Assembly: GCA_900549245.1 (NCBI GenBank)
Contig: URNQ01000027.1
Location: 1 to 13,954 of the forward strand
Source of the DNA: an uncultured Collinsella sp.
GTDB lineage: Bacteria; Actinomycetota; Coriobacteriia; Coriobacteriales; Coriobacteriaceae
Length of the DNA: 13,954 nucleotides
Reading direction: 5' to 3'
Below, piece after piece: positions 1 through 7,410 of this stretch. How positions within the stretch are numbered: the first letter of the stretch is position 1; the number at the start of each line of letters is the position of its first letter. The notes below the pieces were generated by a model, which was not told the origin of the DNA, ran no database searches, and saw only the letters and a program-made list of their open reading frames with translations. Made by a program: the position numbers and the translations under genes.

Positions 1-587
1 GGCAGGGTCGCATGCCCCTTTCCGAGCTGCGCCGCCGCATCGGTTACATCCCGCAGCAGGGTCGCCTGTTCTCGGGCACCGTTGAGAGCAACCTCAAGTT
101 TGCCGGCGACATGGTGAGCGATGATGACATGCACCAGGCAGCGCGCATCGCACAGGCCGAGGACTTTATCGCCGAACGTGAGGGCGGTTACGACTCCCCC
201 ATCAGCCAGGGCGGCTCCAATGTCTCGGGCGGTCAGCGCCAGCGCCTGGCCATCGCCCGCGCCCTGGCCAAAAAGCCCGAGGTCGTGGTGTTCGATGACT
301 CGTTTAGTGCGCTTGACTACAAGACCGACGCGCGCCTGCGCGAGGAGCTGGCCAAAAACGTCACCGACGCCGCACTCGTGGTCGTGGCGCAACGCATCGC
401 GACCATCATGCACGCCGACCAGATCATCGTACTCGACGACGGTCACGTAGTGGGCACCGGCACGCACAAGGAGCTACTGCGCAGCTGCCCGGCGTACCTG
501 GAAATCGCACAGTCGCAGCTTTCCGCCGAGGAGCTGGGGCTTACCCAAGAAGAAATTGCAGCCGTTATGGAAGGAGGCGAGCGCTAA
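1..587 (+). CDS. ABC exporter half-transporter, C-terminal ATPase fragment (degenerate-site subunit)
   Basis: The gene is cut by the window edge; its first complete codon is at base 3 and only the second half of the nucleotide-binding domain is present. Counting from the Met codon at base 12, I see the Q-loop (IPQ, Q15), the signature VSGGQ (71-75), Walker B VVVFDD (91-96) and the D-loop SALD. Two catalytic residues are altered. Walker B ends in Asp96 where the catalytic Glu is expected, and the H-loop has Gln127 (VVVAQR) instead of His. The signature is intact. In heterodimeric exporters such as TM287/288 this combination marks the subunit with the degenerate ATP site. Its stop overlaps the start of the next ABC gene (TAATG), so the two are translationally coupled and very likely form one membrane exporter. 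The substrate cannot be read from sequence. The family assignment is firm; the heterodimer is an inference from motifs and gene order. Confidence 0.95.
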   Translation, partial: QGRMPLSELRRRIGYIPQQGRLFSGTVESNLKFAGDMVSDDDMHQAARIAQAEDFIAEREGGYDSPISQGGSNVSGGQRQRLAIARALAKKPEVVVFDDSFSALDYKTDARLREELAKNVTDAALVVVAQRIATIMHADQIIVLDDGHVVGTGTHKELLRSCPAYLEIAQSQLSAEELGLTQEEIAAVMEGGER

Positions 588-2443
588 TGGCAGACGAGAC
601 CAAGACCCAAATTCCCAAGCCCACCCGTCAGCGTGGACCCATGGGCCGCATGGGCGGCATGCGTCGCGGCGAAAAGGCCAAGGACTTTAAAGGCACCATG
701 AGGCAGCTGCTCGGCTATATTGGCCAGCACAAGATTGCCGTGTTTGCCGCCGTCGCCTTTGCCGTGTGCTCGGTCATCTTTAACATTGTGGGGCCCAAGG
801 TGCTCGGCCAGGTTACGACCAAGCTGTTTGAGGGCCTGGTTGCCAAAGTCAACGGTACCGGCGATGTCGACTTTAACTGGATCGCCAAGACGCTCGGCTT
901 TTTGCTCTGCCTGTACCTGGCGAGCTCCATCTGCAGCCTCATCCAGGGCTGGCTCATGACCGGTGTCACGCAAAAGATTTGCTACCGCATGCGCAAGGAG
1001 ATCGCCGCCAAGATTGCCGTCGTGCCGATGAGCTACTTCAACGGTCACAGCAAGGGCGATGTGCTCAGCCGCATCACCAACGACGTCGATACACTCGGCC
1101 AGTCGCTCAACCAGAGCGTGACGCAGCTTATTACGTCCGTTACGCAGATTATCGGCGTGCTCGTCATGATGCTGTCGATCAGCCTGCCGCTTACCGGCGT
1201 CACCGTGCTCACGCTGCCGGCCGCCGCGATTATCTTGATGGTGATGATTCACTTCTCGCAGCCGTACTTCCGCGAGCAGCAGCAGGTCCTGGGCACCGTC
1301 AACGGCATTATCGAGGAGGACTTTGCCGGCCAGAACGTCATTCAGGTGTTCGACCGCGCCGAGGCTTCGATCGAGGAGTTCGACCGTCAAAACGACCGCC
1401 TCTTTATTAGTGGCTGGCGCTCGCAGTTCCTGTCGGGCCTGATGATGCCGCTTATGAGCTTGGTGGGCAACATGGGCTACGTGGGCGTCGTCGTGGTGGG
1501 CGCGCAGCTCGCGCTGACCGGCAATGCCACGCCCGGCGACATTCAAAGCTTTATCCAGTACGTTCGCAACTTTACGCAACCCGTGCAGCAGCTGGGCAAC
1601 GTGAGCAACACGATGCAGTCGATGGCAGCTGCCACCGAGCGTGTGTTTGAGTTCCTGGCCGCGCCCGAGGAGGAGCAGAAGGCCGACGCGCAGATTCCCG
1701 AGAAGCGCCCCGGCCACGTGGAGTTTGACCATGTCAAGTTTGGCTACACGCCCGACAAGACCATCATCCACGACTTTAGCTGCGAGGCGCAGCCCGGCCA
1801 GACCATCGCCATCGTCGGCCCCACCGGCGCCGGCAAGACCACGCTCATTAAGCTGCTGCAGCGCTTCTACGATGTGGACGACGGTTCGCTGCGTGTCGAG
1901 GGCGTCGACGTGCGCGACTGGGACCGCGCGGCGCTGCGCGGCGAGTTTGCCATGGTGCTGCAGGATACCTGGCTGTTTAACGGCACCATCCGCGAAAACA
2001 TCCGCTACGGACGCCCCGATGCGAGCGATGCCGAGGTCGAAGCCGCTGCACGTGCCGCACGCTGCGACCACTTTATCCATACGCTCGCCGGCGGCTACGA
2101 CTTTATGATCAACGAGGAGGGCACTAACCTGTCGCAGGGTCAGCGCCAGCTCGTGACCATCGCCCGTGCCATTTTGGCCGACCGCCCGGCGCTGATTCTG
2201 GACGAGGCGACCTCCAACGTCGATACCCGTACCGAGGAGCTTATTCAGCGTGCCATGGATGCGCTGATGCAGGGCCGTACCAGCTTTGTTATCGCGCACC
2301 GCCTGTCCACGATCCGCAACGCCGACGTGATCTTGGTAATTCGCGACGGCGACATCGTCGAGAAGGGCACGCACGACGAGTTGCTCGCCCAGGGCGGCTT
2401 CTACGCCGACCTGTACAACTCGCAGTTCGACGAAGCGGCGTAA
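587..2443 (+). CDS. ABC exporter half-transporter, permease plus ATPase (catalytic-site subunit)
   Basis: A 618-residue inner-membrane ABC exporter subunit with fused membrane and ATPase domains. A Gly/Met/Arg-rich cytosolic tail (about 1-35) precedes membrane segments near 50-70, 100-123, 180-200, 203-223 and 283-310, with a further one expected before the ATPase domain. The ATPase motifs are Walker A GPTGAGKTT (411-419), Q-loop Q459, signature LSQGQ (515-519), Walker B LILDE (536-540, catalytic E540) and H-loop H571. Walker B and the H-loop are canonical, but the signature has Gln in place of the first Gly. This complements the upstream subunit, whose signature is good and catalytic residues are degenerate. 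Together they would make one competent and one degenerate ATP site, as known for TM287/288-like multidrug or peptide exporters. The ATG overlaps the upstream TAA, and an upstream GGAGG (near 571-575) serves as ribosome binding site. The gene ends at a strong terminator. The substrate is unknown. Confidence 0.95.
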   Translation: MADETKTQIPKPTRQRGPMGRMGGMRRGEKAKDFKGTMRQLLGYIGQHKIAVFAAVAFAVCSVIFNIVGPKVLGQVTTKLFEGLVAKVNGTGDVDFNWIAKTLGFLLCLYLASSICSLIQGWLMTGVTQKICYRMRKEIAAKIAVVPMSYFNGHSKGDVLSRITNDVDTLGQSLNQSVTQLITSVTQIIGVLVMMLSISLPLTGVTVLTLPAAAIILMVMIHFSQPYFREQQQVLGTVNGIIEEDFAGQNVIQVFDRAEASIEEFDRQNDRLFISGWRSQFLSGLMMPLMSLVGNMGYVGVVVVGAQLALTGNATPGDIQSFIQYVRNFTQPVQQLGNVSNTMQSMAAATERVFEFLAAPEEEQKADAQIPEKRPGHVEFDHVKFGYTPDKTIIHDFSCEAQPGQTIAIVGPTGAGKTTLIKLLQRFYDVDDGSLRVEGVDVRDWDRAALRGEFAMVLQDTWLFNGTIRENIRYGRPDASDAEVEAAARAARCDHFIHTLAGGYDFMINEEGTNLSQGQRQLVTIARAILADRPALILDEATSNVDTRTEELIQRAMDALMQGRTSFVIAHRLSTIRNADVILVIRDGDIVEKGTHDELLAQGGFYADLYNSQFDEAA

Positions 2444-2471
2444 AACCGGCGGCAAAACAACCGCAATACCC

Positions 2472-2510
2472 AAAAACGGGGGCGCAGAATGAACTGTGCC
2501 CCCGTTTTTT
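2472..2510 (+). terminator. Intrinsic terminator of the ABC exporter genes
   Basis: A perfect 12-bp stem (2472-2483 with 2498-2509) has a GC-rich core GGGGGC/GCCCCC and a 14-nt loop. It is followed by a T-run and begins with an A-run, so it could work on both strands. It lies about 30 bases after the stop of the second ABC gene. Confidence 0.9.
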
Positions 2511-2566
2511 GTTCTGCGGCCCTCGAACCGCCTCCCCCGGGACCTGATTAACGGCCTCCCTCAAGG

Positions 2567-2804
2567 CCCCGTGGACAAAAAATGGCAAATATGAGTACTG
2601 TCACCTTTTTAGTAACAGCCAAAACTGCCCCAAACGACCTCTTTGCGGCCTAGATATGCCTTCAAATTGATCAAAATGCCCGGTAGCATGCTTCTGTGTG
2701 CCAACGTTAATGAACATATTTACTGTTGTGTCTATTATCTTGTAAGATCGATATGATACTACGCTAGCAACAGTACTCATATTTGCCATTTTTTGTCCAC
2801 AGGG
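2567..2804. repeat. Fold-back element with 35-bp terminal inverted repeats
   Basis: The left arm (2567-2601) and right arm (2770-2804) are reverse complements over 34 of 35 bases. The inner 31 bases (2571-2601 and 2770-2800) match perfectly, starting GTGGACAAAAAATGG. The only mismatch pairs 2570 with 2801. The 168-bp interior is AT-rich compared with the neighbouring genes. It has no coding capacity of note and no visible target-site duplication (flanks TCAAGG and TATGCC). The shape fits a non-autonomous miniature element, or a large regulatory hairpin in front of the DAHP synthase gene. Its type is inferred; the symmetry is directly visible. Confidence 0.8.
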
Positions 2805-2870
2805 TATGCCGCAGAAGATCCAACTTGCTCCAGCGTGCCGTACGTTGGCCCTCCCCTTCCGGCGAGCGCC

Positions 2871-2909
2871 GACATTTCCCCAGATAAAACCGACCAAAAT
2901 AAACCCGTC
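2871..2909 (-). repeat. 39-bp dispersed repeat, copy 1
   Basis: On the minus strand this block matches bases 12252-12290 (plus strand) at 35 of 39 positions. Both copies start GAC, end AAATGTC, and contain two near-tandem halves (GGTTTATTTTGG then GGTTTTATCTGGG). A short GC hairpin (CGGC-GAGC-GCCG, 2860-2871) abuts the AAATGTC end. Copy 2 also has a GC hairpin at that end. The copy sits about 105 bases upstream of the DAHP synthase start. Its function is unknown. Confidence 0.75.
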
Positions 2910-3013
2910 CCTTTTCGGCAGGTTTCACTTGCACTTTAGCGTGCGACAGCGGATAATGCCGAGCATTCGAGAATTCGCCAATTGTTGCCGTTAATTGATA
3001 AAGGAGGCCCCAT

Positions 3014-4045
3014 ATGGCCATGGAATTCAAGCGCAGGCTGCCGATCCCCATGGAGATCCGCGAGGAAATGCCGCTTTCCGCCGAGCTTACCGCCAAAAAG
3101 CAGGCATTCGACGCCGAGGTCGCCAAGGTCTTTACCGGCGAGGACGCACGCAAGGTGCTCATCATCGGCCCGTGCTCTGCCGACCGCGAGGACTCGGTGC
3201 TTGAGTACATGAACCGACTGGCCAAGGTCGCCGAAGAGGTCAAGGACAAGCTCATCATCATTCCGCGTGTCTACACCAACAAGCCGCGCACCAAGGGCAC
3301 CGGCTACAAGGGTCTGCTGCACAACCCCGACCCCGAGGCGCCCGATGACCTGCTCGAAGGCGTCAAGGCCATCCGCCACATGCACCTGCGCGTCATCGAG
3401 GAGACCGGTTTCTTTACCGCCGACGAGATGCTCTACCCGTCCAACTACCAGTACCTCGTCGACCTGCTGAGCTACGTTGCCGTGGGCGCGCGCTCGGTCG
3501 AGAATCAGGAGCATCGCCTGGTGTCGAGCGGCATTTCGGTGCCCGTCGGCATGAAAAACCCCACCGCCGGTTCCACCACCGTCATGCTCAACTCCATCTA
3601 CGCCGCCCAGGCACATCAGAGCTTCATCTTCCGCAACTGGGAGGTTGAGTGCGACGGTAACCCGCTCGCGCACGCCGTCATGCGTGGCTACATCGGTCTC
3701 GACGGTCGCACCTACCCCAATTACCACTACGAGCACCTGGAGCGCCTGGCCGAGCGCTACACCGAGCACGCCGGCTACGCCAACCCGGCAGCGGTCATCG
3801 ACTGCAACCACGACAACTCGGGCAAGCGCCCGCTGGAGCAGTACCGCATTTGCAAGGAGGTGCTCGACAGCTGCCGCCGCAACGAGTCCATCTCCAAGCT
3901 GGTCAAGGGCTTTATGATCGAGTCCTACCTGGAGGATGGCAATCAGCCAGTCGATGGCGGCGTCTTTGGCAAGTCGATCACCGACCCGTGCTTGGGCTGG
4001 GAAAAGACCGACTACCTCATCCACGAGATCGCGGAGCGGGTGTAG
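3014..4045 (+). CDS. 3-deoxy-7-phosphoheptulonate (DAHP) synthase, class I
   Basis: A 343-residue cytosolic enzyme that condenses phosphoenolpyruvate with erythrose 4-phosphate, the first step of the shikimate pathway to aromatic amino acids. It resembles E. coli AroF/G/H along its whole length. The landmarks are IIGPCSAD (50-57), RVYTNKPRTKG (85-95), GARSVENQEHR (158-168), GMKNPTAGS (179-187), IDCNHDNSGK (262-271) and SITDPCLGWE (321-330). The four metal ligands of the family are all present by alignment: Cys54, His266, Glu303 and Asp324. The start is the ATG at 3014, preceded by AAGGAGG (3001-3007) at good spacing; an in-frame ATG six bases later is a weaker option. It stands alone, with no other aromatic-pathway gene in the window. 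Feedback specificity (Phe, Tyr or Trp) cannot be decided by eye, so I give no isozyme symbol. Upstream lie the fold-back element and the 39-bp repeat, which may carry its promoter. Confidence 0.96.
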   Translation: MAMEFKRRLPIPMEIREEMPLSAELTAKKQAFDAEVAKVFTGEDARKVLIIGPCSADREDSVLEYMNRLAKVAEEVKDKLIIIPRVYTNKPRTKGTGYKGLLHNPDPEAPDDLLEGVKAIRHMHLRVIEETGFFTADEMLYPSNYQYLVDLLSYVAVGARSVENQEHRLVSSGISVPVGMKNPTAGSTTVMLNSIYAAQAHQSFIFRNWEVECDGNPLAHAVMRGYIGLDGRTYPNYHYEHLERLAERYTEHAGYANPAAVIDCNHDNSGKRPLEQYRICKEVLDSCRRNESISKLVKGFMIESYLEDGNQPVDGGVFGKSITDPCLGWEKTDYLIHEIAERV

Positions 4046-4090
4046 GTTACGGCGTTTTACCAAACCGCGTAACTACTCGACGCTGCGCGG

Positions 4091-4201
4091 GCCGCAACGC
4101 TCTTTATCTCGGAATCGACCGTAAAGAAGCACGTCAACGCTATCTACCACAAGCTTGGTGTCTCAAATCGTATGGGTCTCGCAGCCCTCCTGTTGCCATA
4201 A
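4091..4201 (+). pseudogene. Relic of a LuxR-family regulator, C-terminal helix-turn-helix only
   Basis: In the frame ending with TAA at 4199-4201, codons from 4100 read LFISESTVKKHVNAIYHKLG and onward to NRMGL. Of 27 residues, 25 match residues 232-258 of the intact LuxR-type regulator at 11372-12175 (only R to H and L to M differ). Nothing upstream in any frame resembles the rest of such a protein; the previous 45 bases are simply the tail region after the DAHP synthase stop. There is no start codon or ribosome binding site. I read this as the surviving end of a deleted or recombined paralogue. The 27 residues are too well kept for a very old relic, so the deletion may be recent in this lineage. 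Confidence 0.8.
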
Positions 4202-4240
4202 GCGGCTTGGACTCATTCCACGCACCGATGCACATGACAT

Positions 4241-4278
4241 AAAAGCGCCGCCGCGAACGCTCACGCATCCGCGGCGGC
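4241..4278 (-). terminator. Probable intrinsic terminator of the amidohydrolase gene
   Basis: A perfect 9-bp GC stem (4247-4255 with 4270-4278, GCCGCCGCG/CGCGGCGGC) has a 14-nt loop. On the minus strand it is followed by GCTTTTATG, a short U-run. It lies about 80 bases after the stop of the minus-strand amidohydrolase gene. Confidence 0.65.
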
Positions 4279-4356
4279 CCACGCTAAATCGCGACGACGG
4301 CTGGCAACCAAGCGTTCTGCCGAGCAAATCGTCCGCTCTTCACCTCGATCGACCGA

Positions 4357-6159
4357 TTATCCCTCGTATACGATACGGCCATCGGAGACAGTGAACAGAA
4401 TCTTGGTATCGGAGATCTTCTTGGGATCGCAATGAAGGATGTCTTGGTCGAGCACCGTGAGGTCGGCGAGCTTGCCCACCTCGAGCGTACCGATTTTATC
4501 CTCCATGTAGTTCTCGAAGGCAACGTTTTTGGTATATGCCTCGAGCGCCTGATATGCCGTGATGGCCTGCTCGGGCCAACGGTACATATCGGTGTCCTCC
4601 TCCTCGGGATACGGGCTGTTGCGCGTAACGGCCACCTCAATCTCCTCGAGCGGCGCATAGCCGGTGACCGGGCCATCGCTCGCACCGGAGATAAAGCAGC
4701 CGGCCTCGAGCATGTTCTTGACGGGGTAGAACTTCATGGCGCGATCCTCGCCCGCCATGGCGATCTCGAGGTCGCACAAAGAATCGTGATACATCCACAG
4801 GAACTGCAGCGCGCACACGATGTCGAGATCGGCGACGCGCTGAATGTCCTCGTCGGTAATTGCGCACACATGTGTCATGGTGTTGCGGCGATCATCGCGC
4901 TCGCCGTTCTCCTTGACGCAGTGCTCGTAGGCATCGAGTGTATTGTGGACGGCGCCGTCGCCGATCGCGTGAACATGAATCTGAACACCCTCTTTGTCGA
5001 GGGCGGCCACCATGTCGCTGAACTCCTGCTGATCCCAGACGGACTCGCCGTGCCAGTTATCTCCCTTACCGGCGGCGGAGGTATATGGCTCGAGCATCAC
5101 GGCGCTGCCGCCCTCGGTAACGCCATCGGAGTAGATCTTGACCGTACCGGTAGAGATCATGTTGCTATCGAACTTCTTGAGGTCCTTCACGGTTTTAAGG
5201 GCCTCTTTAGCCGTCATGCCGGGCACAATGGTAGGAAGTACTCGCATGCGCAGGTTAAGCTTGCCGTCTTTCTCAAGGTCAGTATAGAACTGGCAATCCT
5301 GTGCCGTAGACTTTCCCACGACGCTTATGTTGGTAATGCCGGTGATGCCGTATTTCGTAGCCACCTGCTGGTACTTGTCGATAGCGTTCTCAAGCTCCTT
5401 GTCCGTATGCTCGACGGAGACAACCTCCCTCACCATAGTGGCAGCAGAATCGATCAAGTAGCCAGTCGCCTCGCCGTTTGCATCGCGGGTGATGATGCCG
5501 CCCGTGGGATTGGGGGTATCGTTATCGATGCCCGCAAGCTCGAGCGCACGGCTGTTGACCCACACCGAATGATAGGAAACATCGCACAGCATGATGGGCT
5601 TATCGGAGCAGATCTCATCGAGAATGGACTTGTTGGGGCCGGGATTGGTGCCATCCTCTTGCTCGAAGGCGTTGATCATGAACGAGCCGCCAACGTAAGC
5701 CTCATCATCGGGATGCTTGGTTACAAAATCACTGATCACCTTCTTATACTCATCGATCGTGGTGCTCTTGGTAAGATCGATCTCGTACAGTGCGGTCACC
5801 CAGTTGCCCGGAGCGTGGATATGGCCGTCCATAAAGCCGGGAGTCACCATACCGCCATCGAGATCGATGACGCGCGTGTTGTCATCGATGTACTCGTCAA
5901 CACCGGAGTCTTCGCCTACATATACGATTTTGTTGCCCGAGACAGCCAGGGCGGCCGCGGTGTCGCCCTCTTTGACCATCGTCTGAATCGTGCCGTTACG
6001 AAAGACGATGGATGCCTTATCGGAAATCGCGCTGCCGGTGCTTCCGGCATTTGAAGAATTGTTGGCGCAGCCGGCGGCACCCACCGCAACAGCCGCGGCG
6101 CCCAACGTGCTCAGGCCGAGAAAGCTTCTACGGGAAACGGGAGGGATAGAGGTCTTCAT
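4357..6159 (-). CDS. Tat-exported lipoprotein amidohydrolase (Amidohydro_3, YtcJ-like)
   Basis: A 600-residue metal-dependent hydrolase predicted to act outside the membrane. The N-terminus has a twin-arginine motif SRRSFLGLS (about 9-17), a hydrophobic Ala-rich segment and a lipobox ending in Cys31 (AAGC). It is therefore likely Tat-translocated and lipid-anchored. A Ser/Gly/Asn-rich linker precedes the amidohydrolase fold. Metal-binding motifs are GFMDGHIH (His113, His115) near the start, IHVHAIGDGA in the middle (His395, His397) and SGASDGP near the C-terminus (Asp495). The family includes enzymes that hydrolyse C-N bonds of N-substituted formamides and related amides, but the substrate here is unknown. 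I chose the ATG at 6159 because AGAAAGGTGG lies at proper spacing before it; a GTG three codons upstream overlaps that site. The gene directly upstream on the same strand is a membrane LuxR regulator, a plausible controller. Confidence 0.92.
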   Translation of the reverse strand: MKTSIPPVSRRSFLGLSTLGAAAVAVGAAGCANNSSNAGSTGSAISDKASIVFRNGTIQTMVKEGDTAAALAVSGNKIVYVGEDSGVDEYIDDNTRVIDLDGGMVTPGFMDGHIHAPGNWVTALYEIDLTKSTTIDEYKKVISDFVTKHPDDEAYVGGSFMINAFEQEDGTNPGPNKSILDEICSDKPIMLCDVSYHSVWVNSRALELAGIDNDTPNPTGGIITRDANGEATGYLIDSAATMVREVVSVEHTDKELENAIDKYQQVATKYGITGITNISVVGKSTAQDCQFYTDLEKDGKLNLRMRVLPTIVPGMTAKEALKTVKDLKKFDSNMISTGTVKIYSDGVTEGGSAVMLEPYTSAAGKGDNWHGESVWDQQEFSDMVAALDKEGVQIHVHAIGDGAVHNTLDAYEHCVKENGERDDRRNTMTHVCAITDEDIQRVADLDIVCALQFLWMYHDSLCDLEIAMAGEDRAMKFYPVKNMLEAGCFISGASDGPVTGYAPLEEIEVAVTRNSPYPEEEDTDMYRWPEQAITAYQALEAYTKNVAFENYMEDKIGTLEVGKLADLTVLDQDILHCDPKKISDTKILFTVSDGRIVYEG

Positions 6160-6251
6160 ATAAGCCACCTTTCTGTTGACATCGCCGCGCTTTCGCGACG
6201 CTCGCTATCACCTGAATAGCACCCCCCGGTATAAACTTGCCTGCACAAACG

Positions 6252-6292
6252 GGGTTATTGCCGTAAGCGGAGGCTTATATCCCCTATAACCC
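6252..6292 (-). other. Stem-loop between the membrane LuxR gene and the amidohydrolase gene
   Basis: GGGTTAT (6252-6258) pairs with ATAACCC (6286-6292), and inside it TAAGC (6264-6268) pairs with GCTTA (6273-6277). It begins just after the stop of the LuxR gene. On the minus strand it is followed only by CGTTTG, so it is a weak terminator or an attenuator-like structure before the amidohydrolase gene. Confidence 0.4.
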
Positions 6293-6297
6293 TGCCT

Positions 6298-7260
6298 TTA
6301 ACCTGCCCAAAAGTTCTGAAGAAGCTCGGACCGCGATGAGACACCGCATTTACGGAATATCGTGTGAACATGCGATTTGACCGTACCGACAGAGATAAAT
6401 AAATCATTCGCTATGGCGCGGTTATCCTGGCCATCGAGCAGAAGGTCGAGCACTTCGCGTTCACGCGCGGAGATATCGTGTTGGTCGCAGAATGCCGAGA
6501 AGCGGACCTCCGCAATCTGTTTGGCAGAGGTGCCAAACGTTGTGGGCGGAGCAGAAAAGCGCAACGCCAAGATCTGCGACGCCGTACGAACGGTATATAT
6601 CGCGGCCACCACGCTCATGATGTTCTCTGGGATGTTTCTGCCGTAGGAAAAATACAGGTAATCGATGACTTCGATCCGCCCAATATTCAGCCCGAGAACG
6701 CGTACATCCTCGATCAGAACAAACGCCGTCAACACAGCCATCACAATAAGAAACCTGCCGTAGCGTGCGTAGAAGCTCTTTCGCGCCAACGGCTTGCTTT
6801 TGCGGTAGCAGACGAAAATCATGCCAAACGCCACAAACATGAACAAGGAACGCAACGCATAAAAGGCGAGTTGTTTGATTGAATCGGGCTGCAACACAAG
6901 CGACATGGCCTCGAAAGCAGAAAAGGCGATGCAGGGCACGAGCATGTGAAGCCGGCTCATCTTGTTTACGATCGCCAATGCAAATGCCCACATGCTCGCC
7001 ATGATTCCAATCGATAGGACGAGTTTCGTTATGGGGTGAGTCATGGGAAATTGGCTGCTGAGGATATCTGCCATCATCTTACGGCCCTGATACTCATCGA
7101 GGAATACGATGGCACTTTCGAGCATGTCGAAGAAAAAGAAGGCCGAGACCGTCAAGTAGCTTGTTCGATGTGAGACGAGGTACGTGCATACCGATACGCA
7201 CACCGCCACCATGCAAACCAAGACGAACGTGATTCCGTAGAAGAAGTAGAACGCGCTCAC
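6298..7260 (-). CDS. Membrane-bound LuxR-family transcriptional regulator
   Basis: A 320-residue protein with about seven hydrophobic segments (roughly 5-28, 35-54, 80-98, 104-123, 131-151, 169-187 and 212-232). A cytosolic LuxR-type helix-turn-helix follows at about 260-320. The latter shows ISAREREVLDLLLDG, the recognition helix region VGTVKSHVHTIFRKCGV and a short C-terminal tail. There is no receiver or kinase domain, so it probably senses a signal in or through the membrane and binds DNA directly. Such membrane LuxR proteins are numerous in Coriobacteriia (general knowledge). The start is GTG at 7260, with AAAGG ten bases upstream. It precedes the exported amidohydrolase on the same strand with a 138-base gap, so control of that gene is plausible but inferred. 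A long palindrome lies 36 bases upstream of the start and suggests autoregulation. The ligand is unknown. Confidence 0.9.
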   Translation of the reverse strand: MSAFYFFYGITFVLVCMVAVCVSVCTYLVSHRTSYLTVSAFFFFDMLESAIVFLDEYQGRKMMADILSSQFPMTHPITKLVLSIGIMASMWAFALAIVNKMSRLHMLVPCIAFSAFEAMSLVLQPDSIKQLAFYALRSLFMFVAFGMIFVCYRKSKPLARKSFYARYGRFLIVMAVLTAFVLIEDVRVLGLNIGRIEVIDYLYFSYGRNIPENIMSVVAAIYTVRTASQILALRFSAPPTTFGTSAKQIAEVRFSAFCDQHDISAREREVLDLLLDGQDNRAIANDLFISVGTVKSHVHTIFRKCGVSSRSELLQNFWAG

Positions 7261-7295
7261 TATCGGGCCTTTCGCTTATTGATATGTGCTACGGA

Positions 7296-7345
7296 TAAAT
7301 TTTGCGCCAAAGACATGCAGATCGCTGTCTTCAGCGCAAAATTTA
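7296..7345. promoter_or_regulatory. Long interrupted palindrome upstream of the membrane LuxR gene
   Basis: Twelve bases (7296-7307, TAAATTTTGCGC) pair perfectly with 7334-7345. After a two-base mismatch, AAGACA (7310-7315) pairs with TGTCTT (7326-7331) in the same register, giving 18 of 20 symmetric positions around a 10-base centre. It lies 36 bases before the GTG of the regulator gene and would overlap or flank its promoter. It could be an operator for the regulator itself or a leader hairpin. Confidence 0.65.
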
Positions 7346-7410
7346 ACCAAAGAAAGGAGGGGTGGAAGACGCATATCCCCCACCCCAGCGCATGGGCGAA
7401 ACCAGCCAGA

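Larger units (their letters stand above)
2511..3013. other. Gene-free 500-bp stretch upstream of DAHP synthase
   Basis: No convincing gene is seen. From left to right the stretch holds a 238-bp inverted-repeat element (2567-2804), a 39-bp block that recurs near 12270 (2871-2909), and the leader of the DAHP synthase gene. Short minus-strand reading frames cross the inverted repeat but lack a ribosome binding site and a protein-like composition. AT-rich hexamers inside the element (TATTAT 2733-2738, TATGAT 2752-2757) could be -10 boxes, but I found no well-spaced -35 partner. The promoter position therefore stays open. Confidence 0.6.
4046..4356. other. Intergenic stretch between convergent DAHP synthase and amidohydrolase genes
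   Basis: This 311-base stretch holds a weak 6-bp hairpin (GTTACG 4046-4051 with CGTAAC 4068-4073) just after the DAHP synthase stop, the LuxR relic, and the minus-strand terminator at 4241-4278. No intact gene is seen. No convincing T-rich terminator for the plus-strand gene was found. Confidence 0.6.

Noticed and set aside
584..2473. A 629-codon open frame opposite the ABC exporter gene
   Set aside because: It is a shadow created by GC-rich third positions; the plus-strand frame has all ABC motifs and the opposite frame has no recognisable domain.
2601..2897. A 98-codon minus-strand frame crossing the fold-back element
   Set aside because: It spans the inverted repeat and the 39-bp repeat, lacks a ribosome binding site and has no protein-like features.
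2936..4063. A 375-codon open frame opposite DAHP synthase, and the 8638-9564 frame opposite the AlbA_2 gene
   Set aside because: Both mirror genuine genes and show no family motifs.
4432..6054. A 540-codon open frame opposite the amidohydrolase
   Set aside because: The minus strand carries the Tat signal and metal motifs; the plus-strand frame is low-complexity with no ribosome binding site.
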